DNA from: Reyranella sp.
Lineage (GTDB): Bacteria > Pseudomonadota > Alphaproteobacteria > Reyranellales > Reyranellaceae
Assembly: GCA_019750135.1 (NCBI GenBank)
Contig: JAIEOV010000025.1
Coordinates: 37,052-101,051, forward strand
Reading direction: 5' to 3'
Length of the DNA: 64,000 bases
In this document: positions 49,020 through 58,239 of the stretch, one piece after another
How the letters are laid out: each line of letters starts with the position of its first letter
Numbering within the stretch: position 1 is the stretch's first letter
Notes under the pieces: model-generated
The model's database searches: none
What the model saw: the letters and a program-made list of their open reading frames with translations, nothing else
What the model was told of the DNA's origin: nothing
Translations under genes and position numbers: made by a program

Positions 49020-52000
49020 ATGCGCGTGTTCGACTTGCCGCGGGGCCGCTCAGATGCAGGGCGATCACGGCGCATCGCGGTCGCGGGCACTTGGCGGATT
49101 CTCGAGGTCTTCGACGAGCTCGCCTCCAACGGCAGGCTTACCCACGTCTGGTCTGATGACGCCGCCTTGCCGCGCACGCTTGGCGAAATCCAGCAGCTTC
49201 TGAACCGCGCCCTCGGGAAAATTGACGTTCCGCGCGACCTTCTTCCCTATATGTGCAACCGTACGGAAGGTCTCGACGCGTTCGATCCTCGCACGCAACG
49301 ACTCTTCGAAGATATCGATACGTTCGTCATCGAGGTTTCCGAATTGGACCAGATCCGGTGCGGCGAGTTCTATTTCCTTCGTGAGGCATTCTTGAGCCGC
49401 TTCGTCGCTTCTCGCGAAGGATTGATGCCCTGGTACCAGGCGCTGTTGACGGGAGAGCCGACCAGCGACTTGCTTGAACCCGCGATCGCCACGCTAGGCG
49501 GCGACGCCGCCAGACGCATTATCGAAACGAGGATCCTCCACGACACCCATCTTGAAAGGGTCGACTCGAGCCGAGCTGAGGCTCTTATCAAGACCATCAA
49601 ATTTGACGGGACGGCGCAGTGGATCCTCGTGCCGCCGGGACTAGTCCCAGGCCTGGAAGGCCCGTTGATGGACGACCGACGCCGCCTGATCAATACTTTG
49701 ACCGAAGCGTCAAAGCGCGCAGACATCCAGATGTTTGACCCGACCAACTTGGTTGCTCAAGAGGCGCGCGATACGGCACCCGGTCCCGCTCGCCTCAACC
49801 TGAATTCGTACGCGCCCGAACTGAGGGCGACTATCGGGGAGTCAATCCTTTCGCTGATCGAGCGCAACCAACTCGAGAGTGGGACGCCGGGGACCAGCGC
49901 GCCTCCGTTTGCCGTTGGTCCGATACCGGAAAAGGTGGCGCAGCGGCTGAACCAACTGCTTGTTGAGCTGCATGCCCGCCGCGTGAACGAGCTCGGCGAG
50001 GACGGCAGCGGGCTCTATGCGCACTATCACGCGCTGCTCAAGCAGGGAAATCTCATCAAAGCCGAGGCGATCCGCATCGCCGGCCTGGTAACTCAGCAAC
50101 TGCCGCCTTTCGATCGCTGCTACATCCCACGGGCTGGGCTGGGTGAAACGGCATTCATGCTTGCCGCCGTGGGCCAGGACACGGTTGCGCTTGAAAACAA
50201 TCCCAAGCGTCTTGAGGCGATCGAGGCCGGGACGGCATTCCTCATCGAACAGGGTGCGCTTCCGCCGGGCCGGATCACTTACCTCTTTGGAAACATGCCG
50301 CCATCCGAGGATGAGTTCGAACCAGAATCCCGGACGTTGCTCATTTTAACCGAGATGATTCTGGGTGCGTCACGCGAAGATCAGGAAGTCGCCCTATCGA
50401 CTTATGCCCGGTTCGATGCCGTGCTTTACAGCCCCGCAGTACTGCTGCGGGCGGACAAAAACCCGCAAGCGTCCGAGGCATTCCTAAAAAGGCTGCGCGA
50501 GCATGGCTTCCGCTGGGTGCGCGAATTTCCCGCTGCAGGTCTAGTCTATTGCGACCAGTCGGAGGTGCTTCGGTCGGGAAATGGCCGATCGTCGATGAAC
50601 GATGGTCTTGATGCTTTGCCCGCAGCAACCTCTCTCGAAGAGGCCGTCCACACGCTGAATTCGAGGCTCGCCACGCTTCTCCAACGCCATGAGATCGTGA
50701 GCCTGCGCGACGCGGACATCGCCAATCTGGTACTGCGCGCATTGCCAAGGTTCGAGGCTTGCCACGTCCTTGGCGCGGATCTCGGCCAGTTGGCGTTCCT
50801 ATTGGCCCGTTTCGGTCAACCCACCGTGGCTTTCGAGACTAGCTGGGACCGGCTGAATGCCCTTACCGAAGCAGCGGCCAAGCTCGCCGACGAAGGTCTG
50901 CTCGAAGCGACGAAGCTCCAGACCAGGGACCTCGAGGCGGGCGCCAGCGAACCCAATGCGCTTGCCATCGTCACACGCGCCTTGCGTCCGGCATCGCCGG
51001 TGGAGGAAGAGAAAATCTTTTCTCAGCTGGCGGGATATGGCGCGGTGCTCGTCGAGCCGGCCGGTTTCCTCGGCGAGCGCGCGACGAAATCCGATCGGGA
51101 AGCCGTCATCGATCGGCTTCGTGCGTTGGGCTTCACGTCGGTACAGCAATTTCCGCAGCTGAGCCTTGCCTATTTCGCGAAGCCGGCGACCTGCGCGCGC
51201 ATGCCGACGCGCCACTCCAGCCTGGGCGATGGCACGGAGTGGGACAACGTTCGTCCTTTGGTGTTCCAGCGCCTGTCCCTGACATGGGATGATCTCAAGC
51301 TGGACCAGCCATATGCGTTCGAGTGGCAGCCCAATAACAAGTACAAATGGACCCTGCGCAGCTTCCCGCTGCCGGGCTCCCCGGTCCCGCAGGACCTGAG
51401 CGCGGTCACGGTCAGGCCGGACGGCCTCACTTTTCCCGCGTACGGCACCTATTATGTGGCCGGACCGTTCGGCGTCGCCAAGATTCTGCTGCTCGACCCC
51501 ACGTCGACCGACGACGATCGCATCGTAGCCATGAGCGAGTTCGTTGCACGCGCCGTTTATCACTCCGGCGCCGATACGCATCTCGTATACGAGGGTACAT
51601 CGCGCTATCCGAGCTATCCCACCACGTTGATGCGCAAGCTCTTCTACAGCGACCAGCCGCTTGCTCTGTGGTGTGGCGACATCGCGGATGTCCTTGCGTT
51701 TCTTCTGCATTCTTCGAAATTTGCGTGTCGCAAGCTCTCGCTAAAGAACCCCAACAACGTCGGCCACGTCTTTCTCGAGGTCTATTTTCCGACTTGCCGC
51801 CGGTGGCTGATGGTTGATCCGGATTTCGGCGTAATGCTGAGGCACGAAGGAACCCTTCTTTCGGCAATGGACGCAGTGCGGCTGCGCGCCGAGGGAAAGA
51901 CCGGCGAGATCGAACTCGTCGAGCTCACGAACAAGCGCTACTCGGCCATCGACGTGAATTTCCCGACCTCATTCACGGGTCAGTTCACTTGGAAGCCGCA

Positions 52001-52220
52001 GCACTTGGTAAACAAGCGGCTCATCAACGAACGGCACTATCACGACGTTGTCATAGAGCGCGGATTTGTCGATCTTGCCTACTACAGCTATGAGTTCGGC
52101 CACGCCGTCGCGACCCGCATCAGGCCCACGATCCGGAATTCGGGGGCGATGACCCTTGCCGAGATCGAGCAGAACCCGGGGGATCTCCCTGCCCTTTCCG
52201 CTTCTGCAGCGATAGTCTAA
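49020..52220 (+). CDS. Multidomain protein: GSC-like domain, two degenerate methyltransferase-like domains, transglutaminase-like domain
   Basis: A 1066-residue protein; the chosen ATG gives MRVFDLPRGR, matching the MRVFDL start of the 41434-43332 protein, and GGAG lies upstream. Residues 1-290 are the GSC-like domain, with the nucleophile site changed to AGTWR (24-25). Two methyltransferase-like modules follow: PRAGLGETAFMLAAVG (about 380) and GADLGQLAFLLARFG (about 590). Residues about 810-1040 are transglutaminase-like with Cys885 (LWCGDIADV), His916 (VGHVFLEVYF) and Asp933 (MVDPDFG), a complete triad. It might cut or cross-link amide bonds. No signal peptide is seen. Confidence 0.75.
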   Translation: MRVFDLPRGRSDAGRSRRIAVAGTWRILEVFDELASNGRLTHVWSDDAALPRTLGEIQQLLNRALGKIDVPRDLLPYMCNRTEGLDAFDPRTQRLFEDIDTFVIEVSELDQIRCGEFYFLREAFLSRFVASREGLMPWYQALLTGEPTSDLLEPAIATLGGDAARRIIETRILHDTHLERVDSSRAEALIKTIKFDGTAQWILVPPGLVPGLEGPLMDDRRRLINTLTEASKRADIQMFDPTNLVAQEARDTAPGPARLNLNSYAPELRATIGESILSLIERNQLESGTPGTSAPPFAVGPIPEKVAQRLNQLLVELHARRVNELGEDGSGLYAHYHALLKQGNLIKAEAIRIAGLVTQQLPPFDRCYIPRAGLGETAFMLAAVGQDTVALENNPKRLEAIEAGTAFLIEQGALPPGRITYLFGNMPPSEDEFEPESRTLLILTEMILGASREDQEVALSTYARFDAVLYSPAVLLRADKNPQASEAFLKRLREHGFRWVREFPAAGLVYCDQSEVLRSGNGRSSMNDGLDALPAATSLEEAVHTLNSRLATLLQRHEIVSLRDADIANLVLRALPRFEACHVLGADLGQLAFLLARFGQPTVAFETSWDRLNALTEAAAKLADEGLLEATKLQTRDLEAGASEPNALAIVTRALRPASPVEEEKIFSQLAGYGAVLVEPAGFLGERATKSDREAVIDRLRALGFTSVQQFPQLSLAYFAKPATCARMPTRHSSLGDGTEWDNVRPLVFQRLSLTWDDLKLDQPYAFEWQPNNKYKWTLRSFPLPGSPVPQDLSAVTVRPDGLTFPAYGTYYVAGPFGVAKILLLDPTSTDDDRIVAMSEFVARAVYHSGADTHLVYEGTSRYPSYPTTLMRKLFYSDQPLALWCGDIADVLAFLLHSSKFACRKLSLKNPNNVGHVFLEVYFPTCRRWLMVDPDFGVMLRHEGTLLSAMDAVRLRAEGKTGEIELVELTNKRYSAIDVNFPTSFTGQFTWKPQHLVNKRLINERHYHDVVIERGFVDLAYYSYEFGHAVATRIRPTIRNSGAMTLAEIEQNPGDLPALSASAAIV

Positions 52221-52286
52221 ACTTTTGGTCGACCAATTGGGTGCAAAGTTGGGGCGACGCAGGGTCGGCGGCCAGGGAGCAAAGCG

Positions 52287-53201
52287 ATGAGCCTTGAAAT
52301 ATTCAGCGTTGGCGCTTGCCTCCTCAGCGCTCCTGTCACCGAACTAATCAGCAGTAACCGTGCAACCAACAGCTGGAACCGTTACAGCAAGCACATAACA
52401 CCTGCGGTCTATACGCTCGACGAAGCACTCCAACTCGTGCGCTTCATGCGTGGCGATTTTGACATCCCTCCCCTGTTCCGCGAACTCTGCCGTCTGGATC
52501 GTAGCGAGGAAGGTCCGCCCTTGAAGGGCGCCCTCGACACCGCAGACGTCGTCCTTGTCGAGATCAACTCGCCGGTAGCGATCCGATACAGCCGCTACGC
52601 TCTTTGCCGGTCGCAGTTGATCAGCCTTGTCCTCAACTACGTCAAGACGTCCGACGAATTGGCGCGCGCGGGCAACGCCTGGTACCACCAGGGAATCATG
52701 GCCGATAATGCCGAGGTGAGAGAAGAGACGGCGCAGAAGCTGGTGCGGGCGGTTCCCGACACCATGCCTGATCCCGACCTCGCGCGTGCAGTGCTCATCG
52801 ACTCGCGCCCTTCTCGCCGCGATGTTGCCGAACTGGCTGAAGGACTGGCCGAATTACGCGACGCCTTCCGTGCCCCGCTGGGCGTGGTGACGTACACGCA
52901 CCAGTATATGCCGGATGGTCGTCCCCTGCCTTGGCCGGCCGACTTCATCGAGCAGACCATGGCCGCTGCGCAACAACTCGCACTCCCAGTCTTCCATCCC
53001 AGCAATTACGTAAGATCCTATGGTGCGACCCGGGCGTTGATGCCAGATCGAGTCCACTATCAGCCTGAGTTCTCCGCAGCGTTGGCGGAGCCGCTTTGGG
53101 AGTTTGCGGCCGGTGTTGCCGGTGTGTCTTCAAGCACGCCGGCCGTGACACCCGCCCAAGCGCCGGCTGGTCAAGCTACAGCCGAATACCGCGTCGCCTA
53201 G
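52287..53201 (+). CDS. Stand-alone GSC-like (SGNH/WcbI-like) domain protein
   Basis: A 304-residue paralogue of the N-terminal domains at 41434-43332 and 49020-52220. It starts SLEIFSVGACLLSAPV, with the GSC site changed to GAC (Ala10), then FMRGDFDIPPLFREL (compare YTRGEFDIPEALRPF), DVVLVEINSPVAI, WYHQGIM, VVTYTHQYMPDG and a terminal HYQPEFSAALAEPLWEF. The last block keeps the His-Tyr that may be catalytic in the family. Loss of the Ser suggests altered or absent activity. It lies 66 bases after the multidomain gene, in the same direction. Confidence 0.7.
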   Translation: MSLEIFSVGACLLSAPVTELISSNRATNSWNRYSKHITPAVYTLDEALQLVRFMRGDFDIPPLFRELCRLDRSEEGPPLKGALDTADVVLVEINSPVAIRYSRYALCRSQLISLVLNYVKTSDELARAGNAWYHQGIMADNAEVREETAQKLVRAVPDTMPDPDLARAVLIDSRPSRRDVAELAEGLAELRDAFRAPLGVVTYTHQYMPDGRPLPWPADFIEQTMAAAQQLALPVFHPSNYVRSYGATRALMPDRVHYQPEFSAALAEPLWEFAAGVAGVSSSTPAVTPAQAPAGQATAEYRVA

Positions 53202-53302
53202 ACGAACGAGCGCGAGTCGGCCCGACGTGGCAATTATCCGTGGTTGGCTAGTATACCGCCGCCGTTTGCGGGCATAATCCGGCCAGCACAAAAGCTTCAC
53301 CT

Positions 53303-54490
53303 ATGGGACTCGATCGTATGCCGACGTCAGGGATGTCCACGACCAACGACGTCGCCGCCGAGCGACGTGCGTTGATCGATGCTGCTCGAGAGTGGGGCTA
53401 TTTCAGCGCCGGCGTTGCCGCCAAGGCGCCGATGTTTCATGGACGGCGCATTCTCGATGTCGGCATGGGGGCAGGGCCTCATGCCGTTGCGTACGTGGAA
53501 AGCGGTGCCGCGAGCTATGTCGGCGTCGACCCGCATGTGGGATCCGACAAGGTTCGCGATTTCCGCAGTTGGAGCGATCCCTCAATTCCAGACTATCACT
53601 CTTTCCCTTTCTCCGTGAAGGACATCGAGCGACTTTATCCTAATGTGCGCCTCCATTCCGGTTTGCTGGAGGATGTGGCGCACAAAGCCAAAGAGCATCG
53701 CCCCAACCTGGCAATGTTGAACGCCGTGACCGAGCACCTGCGCCGGCCGGATCTGGTATTCAAGGCGATTTGGGAACTGCTGGACCGAGACGGAGTCGTA
53801 TGGGCCGATCATCACAATTACTATTCCTGGACCGGACATCATCAACTGCCGCGCAATGTTGCTTCGTGGAGGCGAGACAACCCGGCTGAGAATGCGGTTG
53901 TCGATTGGAAACATCTAGAACCGGCACACCCGTCGTACAACGATCCCAATTTCAACCGCGTCCGCCTCGAAGACCTGCGGCTGATCGTGGCCAAATACTT
54001 TGAAATCGAAGGCTGGCGATGCTCCTATGAGGCAGTTTCGCGAATGACGCCTGAAATTCGCACGAAATGGAGGAAGTATTCGCTTGCCGAATTGCTCACC
54101 CAAACCGTTGTCATAGTAGGACGGCGCCGGGATGTCCCATTGGACATTGATTTCAAGGACCGACAATTTCATCACCCTGACGAGAGTTACCAATCGGATC
54201 GGGACTATCTGAACGAGGACATGACGCCGTTCGATTTGGACAATCGTGTGTTCTTCTCCAATACGGGTGAAGTCGGAAGTCACAGCACGAACAACTTTGC
54301 CGGCTTGCGGGTGTTCGACAGGCTGAAAGCCGGCGACACCATCGTGGTTACGAAACTGAGGGAACGGTACACGTTCACGGTGGCCGAAGTGGTGCGCCGC
54401 GAAGGAGCCTCGGCGTCTCTACGGCTAGCTGAGCCAGTCCCGGAGCCGTTGCGAACCGTGAACTATTCGGACTGGACTATCGAAGTCTAA
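53303..54490 (+). CDS. SAM-dependent methyltransferase
   Basis: A 395-residue enzyme with a standard class I fold: motif I ILDVGMGAGPHAVAYVESGA, the acidic YVGVDPHVGSD, motif II-like LAMLNAVTEHLRRPD and VVWADHHNYYSWTGHH. The C-terminal third (about 280-395) is a beta-rich domain (FFSNTGEVGSHS, then KAGDTIVVTKLRERYTF) of unknown use. It is unlike the repeated degenerate modules and looks catalytically complete. The gene seems lower in GC than its neighbours, which may point to separate acquisition. Confidence 0.85.
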   Translation: MGLDRMPTSGMSTTNDVAAERRALIDAAREWGYFSAGVAAKAPMFHGRRILDVGMGAGPHAVAYVESGAASYVGVDPHVGSDKVRDFRSWSDPSIPDYHSFPFSVKDIERLYPNVRLHSGLLEDVAHKAKEHRPNLAMLNAVTEHLRRPDLVFKAIWELLDRDGVVWADHHNYYSWTGHHQLPRNVASWRRDNPAENAVVDWKHLEPAHPSYNDPNFNRVRLEDLRLIVAKYFEIEGWRCSYEAVSRMTPEIRTKWRKYSLAELLTQTVVIVGRRRDVPLDIDFKDRQFHHPDESYQSDRDYLNEDMTPFDLDNRVFFSNTGEVGSHSTNNFAGLRVFDRLKAGDTIVVTKLRERYTFTVAEVVRREGASASLRLAEPVPEPLRTVNYSDWTIEV

Positions 54491-54505
54491 CAGATCGATG
54501 CGGAA

Positions 54506-55732
54506 TTATGGCATTGCAGACACTCCCGGCGGGCAGGTTCGTGGTCTCGCCGCCGTCGGCTTGCCACGGCTGCCGGCGCCCGCCCGGATGCGGTCGGCGA
54601 GCATCGAATCGGGTCGCTCATACGAGTAGCAGTATGGCGGAACAGGGACATTCTCCGGCCTGAAGTCGGTCAACACCGCTTTTGCATCACCCCAATAGAG
54701 ATTGTCCGACACTTTAAGGAAGGCCCGCCAATCCTGCGCATAATGATACTTGACGTTCGATCTTTCATATTCCTCCCGATCGGCCGCACCATTGGGCAAC
54801 GCCGTGGCCGCCGGAGCGGTGCTGATGCTCTTGCAATAGATCTCGCCGATCTCCTTCGGTATCGTGCAAGGTCGCTTTGCCGTGTTGCTGAAGATGTTTC
54901 CCTCGATGAGCGACCGGTGCTCGAGGCTGAAGCTCATCCCATAGAAATCCCAGTTCTCCAGCAGGTTGTTGTAAATGTGCGAGGTGCCGATCTGCGCCCG
55001 AGGATTGCGCTGCACGGTGTTGAGGAAATAGGAGTGATGCAGCGAGACCCTCAATTGCGAATCTCGATTGTAGAACTCGAACAGATTCTCGCTAACCAGA
55101 TTGTTGAACAGCATGACCTTGTTGTGGTCCTCGAAGCGGATCCACGATAGCGTCACGTCTGTGCTGCCCGTCTTGACGTTGATCAGGCGATCCTGGGTGC
55201 GGGCCAGCGAGAGATGGTCGAGCCAGATATCACGGGCGGCCACGACGTTTACCGCCTGCGAATCCTGTCGGAAACGCCCATCGATCTCGACATGCGTGAC
55301 GATTATGTTGCGCGTGTTCGCCAGCGTTAGTCCCCAATCGTGCAACGTTATCGAACGGTTGCGGCCGTCGATGGTGACGTTGGGAGCGACGCCAATTTGA
55401 GATTGCAGTTCGATCGTCATGTCGGACGCGAACGTCACCCACACCGGTTGTCGCGCACGCTCGACAGCATCACGGAGCGTGCCAGGTCCGGAGTCGGCAC
55501 TGGAGGTTACGATGACGAATTTTCCATCAAGACCGCCCGTCGCGGAGCGACCGTAGCCCTCACGTTGCTTGAGCAGCTCAACAACCGCCGGGCATTCCAA
55601 CGTGGGCCGAGCGCACACATCGGAGTCGCGGCCCCAACCTGACACCACAAAGAGGCCCGCAATGCACACAGCAAGCAATACGCCGGCCTGCCGCCATGCA
55701 AGATGCCGCCGGTACCATTCCAACCGTTTCAT
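54506..55732 (-). CDS. Pectate-lyase-like (PL1) protein, membrane-anchored or secreted
   Basis: A 408-residue protein with an N-terminal hydrophobic helix (about 15-32) acting as signal or anchor. The parallel beta-helix family pattern is clear: VTIDGRNRSITLHDWGLTL, DIWLDHLSLARTQDRLINVKTGS, and the PL1 signature VQRNPRAQIGTSHIYNN with the Arg-x-Pro-Arg motif. PL1 enzymes cleave pectate or related uronate polymers by beta-elimination, so it could trim the organism's own acidic polysaccharide. The C-terminal Pro-rich region is low complexity. It is transcribed opposite the methyltransferase gene. Confidence 0.8.
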   Translation of the reverse strand: MKRLEWYRRHLAWRQAGVLLAVCIAGLFVVSGWGRDSDVCARPTLECPAVVELLKQREGYGRSATGGLDGKFVIVTSSADSGPGTLRDAVERARQPVWVTFASDMTIELQSQIGVAPNVTIDGRNRSITLHDWGLTLANTRNIIVTHVEIDGRFRQDSQAVNVVAARDIWLDHLSLARTQDRLINVKTGSTDVTLSWIRFEDHNKVMLFNNLVSENLFEFYNRDSQLRVSLHHSYFLNTVQRNPRAQIGTSHIYNNLLENWDFYGMSFSLEHRSLIEGNIFSNTAKRPCTIPKEIGEIYCKSISTAPAATALPNGAADREEYERSNVKYHYAQDWRAFLKVSDNLYWGDAKAVLTDFRPENVPVPPYCYSYERPDSMLADRIRAGAGSRGKPTAARPRTCPPGVSAMP

Positions 55733-55781
55733 GCTTGGCCCTCTCCGCGAAAGCGGGTTTCGCAGCGACTCGATTCAATGC

Positions 55782-57434
55782 CTACAGCCTGCCGTCCATC
55801 ATCCAGACCGTGGGCGAACCTGACCAGAAGGGTACCGGAATGCGGAATGCGGGACACCAGTCGTGATCGGTCGTCTCGGGGCCACCAAAGCTACCGAGAA
55901 GGGAGGCGTAGGCGGTGTCTGTCCGAAGATTGCCGCGCGGCCCAGTGGCAGGCTGAGACAAGAGCGACGAGCTGTCTCCCCACAATGCATAATCGCACCA
56001 GAGCTCAGTAGTACGCGGATCCGCGGACATGACCACGCGTACGCTGTTCGCTGAGGCGATGGTGACGTTCGAAATCGCAACACCGGAATTGGTCGCATTA
56101 TCCCAGCATACGAAGCCCTTCTGACCATCGAGGGCGTCGGTCACATTGACGGTGTCCAAAGCGAGCGACCCCGACGGCATCTGGAACAGGATGTCGAATT
56201 CGGTCGGTGATTGTCGAATGACGGCGAATGGGTTGAAGCGCCTCGGCCCCGTGCCGAAGGTGCACGCCCAGTACTGTCGAGCAATTTGCTCCCCCAACCG
56301 GAAGTAGCCGGCCGGCGTCAGGTGCGAACCGTCCTTGGCGGCCGGCAGGTGATGATTGGGCCCGGCCAAGACTAGCCGGGAATCGAGGTACGGTGCCGCC
56401 CATTGTGCCAGCCTTGGGCCGTCAACGCCGCGCTTGTAGATGCGATTTCCACTCGAGTACATCCAGGGAGGCGTACGCTTTGTTTGCGTGATAACAATTG
56501 GCAGATCTGGCGCCGCGCTTGCCCACTCGTGACCGCGGCGCAGGTCCGCATTCCAGAGATCGGCCACACGCCTGAGCCCAGAGCAGTATTCCACGGCATT
56601 CAGTCCAGGATAGTAGGAGTCCTCCTCGCCATGCACGAAGATCATCGGCAACATTGCCGGCTTCTTGCGGAAGGTATTGACGATTTCGCGACGTGCGCAG
56701 TGAACAGACCTGATCAGATCCTGCCAGAGACCACCGATCTTGCCCTTTGGAACGTAGCCTTCAACGTCGTCCCCGAGATCCCGCATTGACTGGCCGCCGT
56801 TCCCCTTGCTCCAATAGATTCCCGGGATCTTGGCGCCGGCCGCATTCATCAATGCGAGCATCTGCAGCGCAAACGAGCCGATGTGAGTCTCGCCGTACTG
56901 GTCGTGGAGCACGTGCTTAAGGTCGATAAACGCCCGTAACGTTCGGCCATCACCAACATAAGGATTGAAGAACGGGTCCTGGTCGAACATCAGGGCATTG
57001 CCGGGATCGACCGGGGACGTAGTGTAGGCAGCCGCATCGGAAAGCGGCGTGCTGCCCTTGCCGAGCGACTGCCCATACGTGACGCACATCGCCATTACGC
57101 CAGCAGCGAAAGCCGATGTCAGCAGGACGCCGTCGGGGCCAATGGTGATTTTCTCCCAGTCCCGGCCGCGGCGATCCCAGCAAACCAGGGCATCGATGTT
57201 CCCATCAGCACGCAAGCGTGGTCGAGCCAGCCATAGCGCACCGTCGTAAGCCGGGCCGGGATACACTATCGACGAACTGCGATTGGCAAGTACGGCTTCC
57301 CGCTCCAGCCGGCTTCCCCGCCCCGAGCTTCTCAGGAAGACTCCGGCACCGTCGTACTCGAGTCCAAGAAAAGATGGCGTTGGCGGATCAGTCTCGACTA
57401 CTTCAACCGATTCCAGACCGTTGCTTGCATGCAT
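55782..57434 (-). CDS. SGNH hydrolase, sialate/acetyl-esterase-like
   Basis: About 550 residues (ATG at MHASNGLES; a GTG start four codons earlier is possible). The esterase region has TYGQSLGKG, the G-Q-S form of the SGNH nucleophile motif as in sialate O-acetylesterases and CE6-like enzymes, and MIFVHGEEDSYY. A late DGSHLTPAGYFRLGEQIA supplies the Asp-x-x-His pair. The last 170 residues form a beta-sandwich domain with VVMSADPRTTELWCDYALWG. No signal peptide is seen. Probably removes acetyl groups from glycans. Confidence 0.75.
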   Translation of the reverse strand: MHASNGLESVEVVETDPPTPSFLGLEYDGAGVFLRSSGRGSRLEREAVLANRSSSIVYPGPAYDGALWLARPRLRADGNIDALVCWDRRGRDWEKITIGPDGVLLTSAFAAGVMAMCVTYGQSLGKGSTPLSDAAAYTTSPVDPGNALMFDQDPFFNPYVGDGRTLRAFIDLKHVLHDQYGETHIGSFALQMLALMNAAGAKIPGIYWSKGNGGQSMRDLGDDVEGYVPKGKIGGLWQDLIRSVHCARREIVNTFRKKPAMLPMIFVHGEEDSYYPGLNAVEYCSGLRRVADLWNADLRRGHEWASAAPDLPIVITQTKRTPPWMYSSGNRIYKRGVDGPRLAQWAAPYLDSRLVLAGPNHHLPAAKDGSHLTPAGYFRLGEQIARQYWACTFGTGPRRFNPFAVIRQSPTEFDILFQMPSGSLALDTVNVTDALDGQKGFVCWDNATNSGVAISNVTIASANSVRVVMSADPRTTELWCDYALWGDSSSLLSQPATGPRGNLRTDTAYASLLGSFGGPETTDHDWCPAFRIPVPFWSGSPTVWMMDGRL

Positions 57435-57463
57435 TAGCGGGCCCACATGGACTTACGCCGACC

Positions 57464-58126
57464 CTAGTCAGCATTGACGAAGAGGTAAAACCGTCCGAAC
57501 ACGCCTGCGTCATAAAACAGCTCGTGATTTTTTAGGCCCGCTTTTGCAAACAGGGCCAACCCTTCCTCCGGATCGGACCGCTCCTCGAAGAAGCGTAACA
57601 CATCGGATAGGACGAACGGATACCGCCGCATTGCCTTCAGAACCTCGAGTACCTGCGCCTCGCTGCGCGTCGACACGAGGTTGGTGGTGAGCACAAGCGA
57701 GCCGGGTTCGGGTGGGGGTGTCTTGCTCGACGGAAACTCCTCTTGGAAGAGTTGAATATTGCCGGTCAGCTCCGGCTCGACGAGATTCAAGACTTCCCGG
57801 AGCATCGCCGCCGTACGCGCCCGTGGTCCAAGAGACTCGTATCCGACCGTCTTGAAGCCGTTCCACCCCAGCAGAAACATCAAGTGGCCAAAGCCACTAC
57901 CGATCTCGTCGATGCGCCGAATGTCGAGACCACACGCCAGCAACTTGCGTGTCAGCTCAATCTCGAAGTTTCGGTATATATAACCTTCCTGCACCCGAAT
58001 ATTATAGAAGTTGGCAGCGCCGGTATCCTTGATGCCATGCCGCTCGATCTGATGGCGCAGCACTGGAACCAGCAACTCTTGCAGGCGATCCGACCATGGC
58101 GGTTTGTTGTCTTTGGCCTCGCCCAT
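57464..58126 (-). CDS. Stand-alone methyltransferase-like protein
   Basis: A 220-residue member of the repeated family. Start chosen at the ATG preceded by GAGGGG; a TTG start six codons earlier is possible. Motif I is IDEIGSGFGHLMFLLGWNG, then TVGYESLGPRARTAAM, the late LTTNLVSTRSEAQVLEVL and VLSDVLRFFEERSDPEEG. It keeps the full GxGxG and acidic residue, so it is one of the copies most likely to bind SAM. It follows the SGNH esterase and precedes asparagine synthetase in the opposite gene order. Confidence 0.75.
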   Translation of the reverse strand: MGEAKDNKPPWSDRLQELLVPVLRHQIERHGIKDTGAANFYNIRVQEGYIYRNFEIELTRKLLACGLDIRRIDEIGSGFGHLMFLLGWNGFKTVGYESLGPRARTAAMLREVLNLVEPELTGNIQLFQEEFPSSKTPPPEPGSLVLTTNLVSTRSEAQVLEVLKAMRRYPFVLSDVLRFFEERSDPEEGLALFAKAGLKNHELFYDAGVFGRFYLFVNAD

Positions 58127-58239
58127 GCCTTTTGCCCCTCGCAAGTCGGATACGCCGCATTCGGCGCGCGGCCGACTCCTACGATACCCTTAATGAGTCG
58201 GCAAGACCGTGAAGTTCGACGAGATAGAGCGACCAATGG

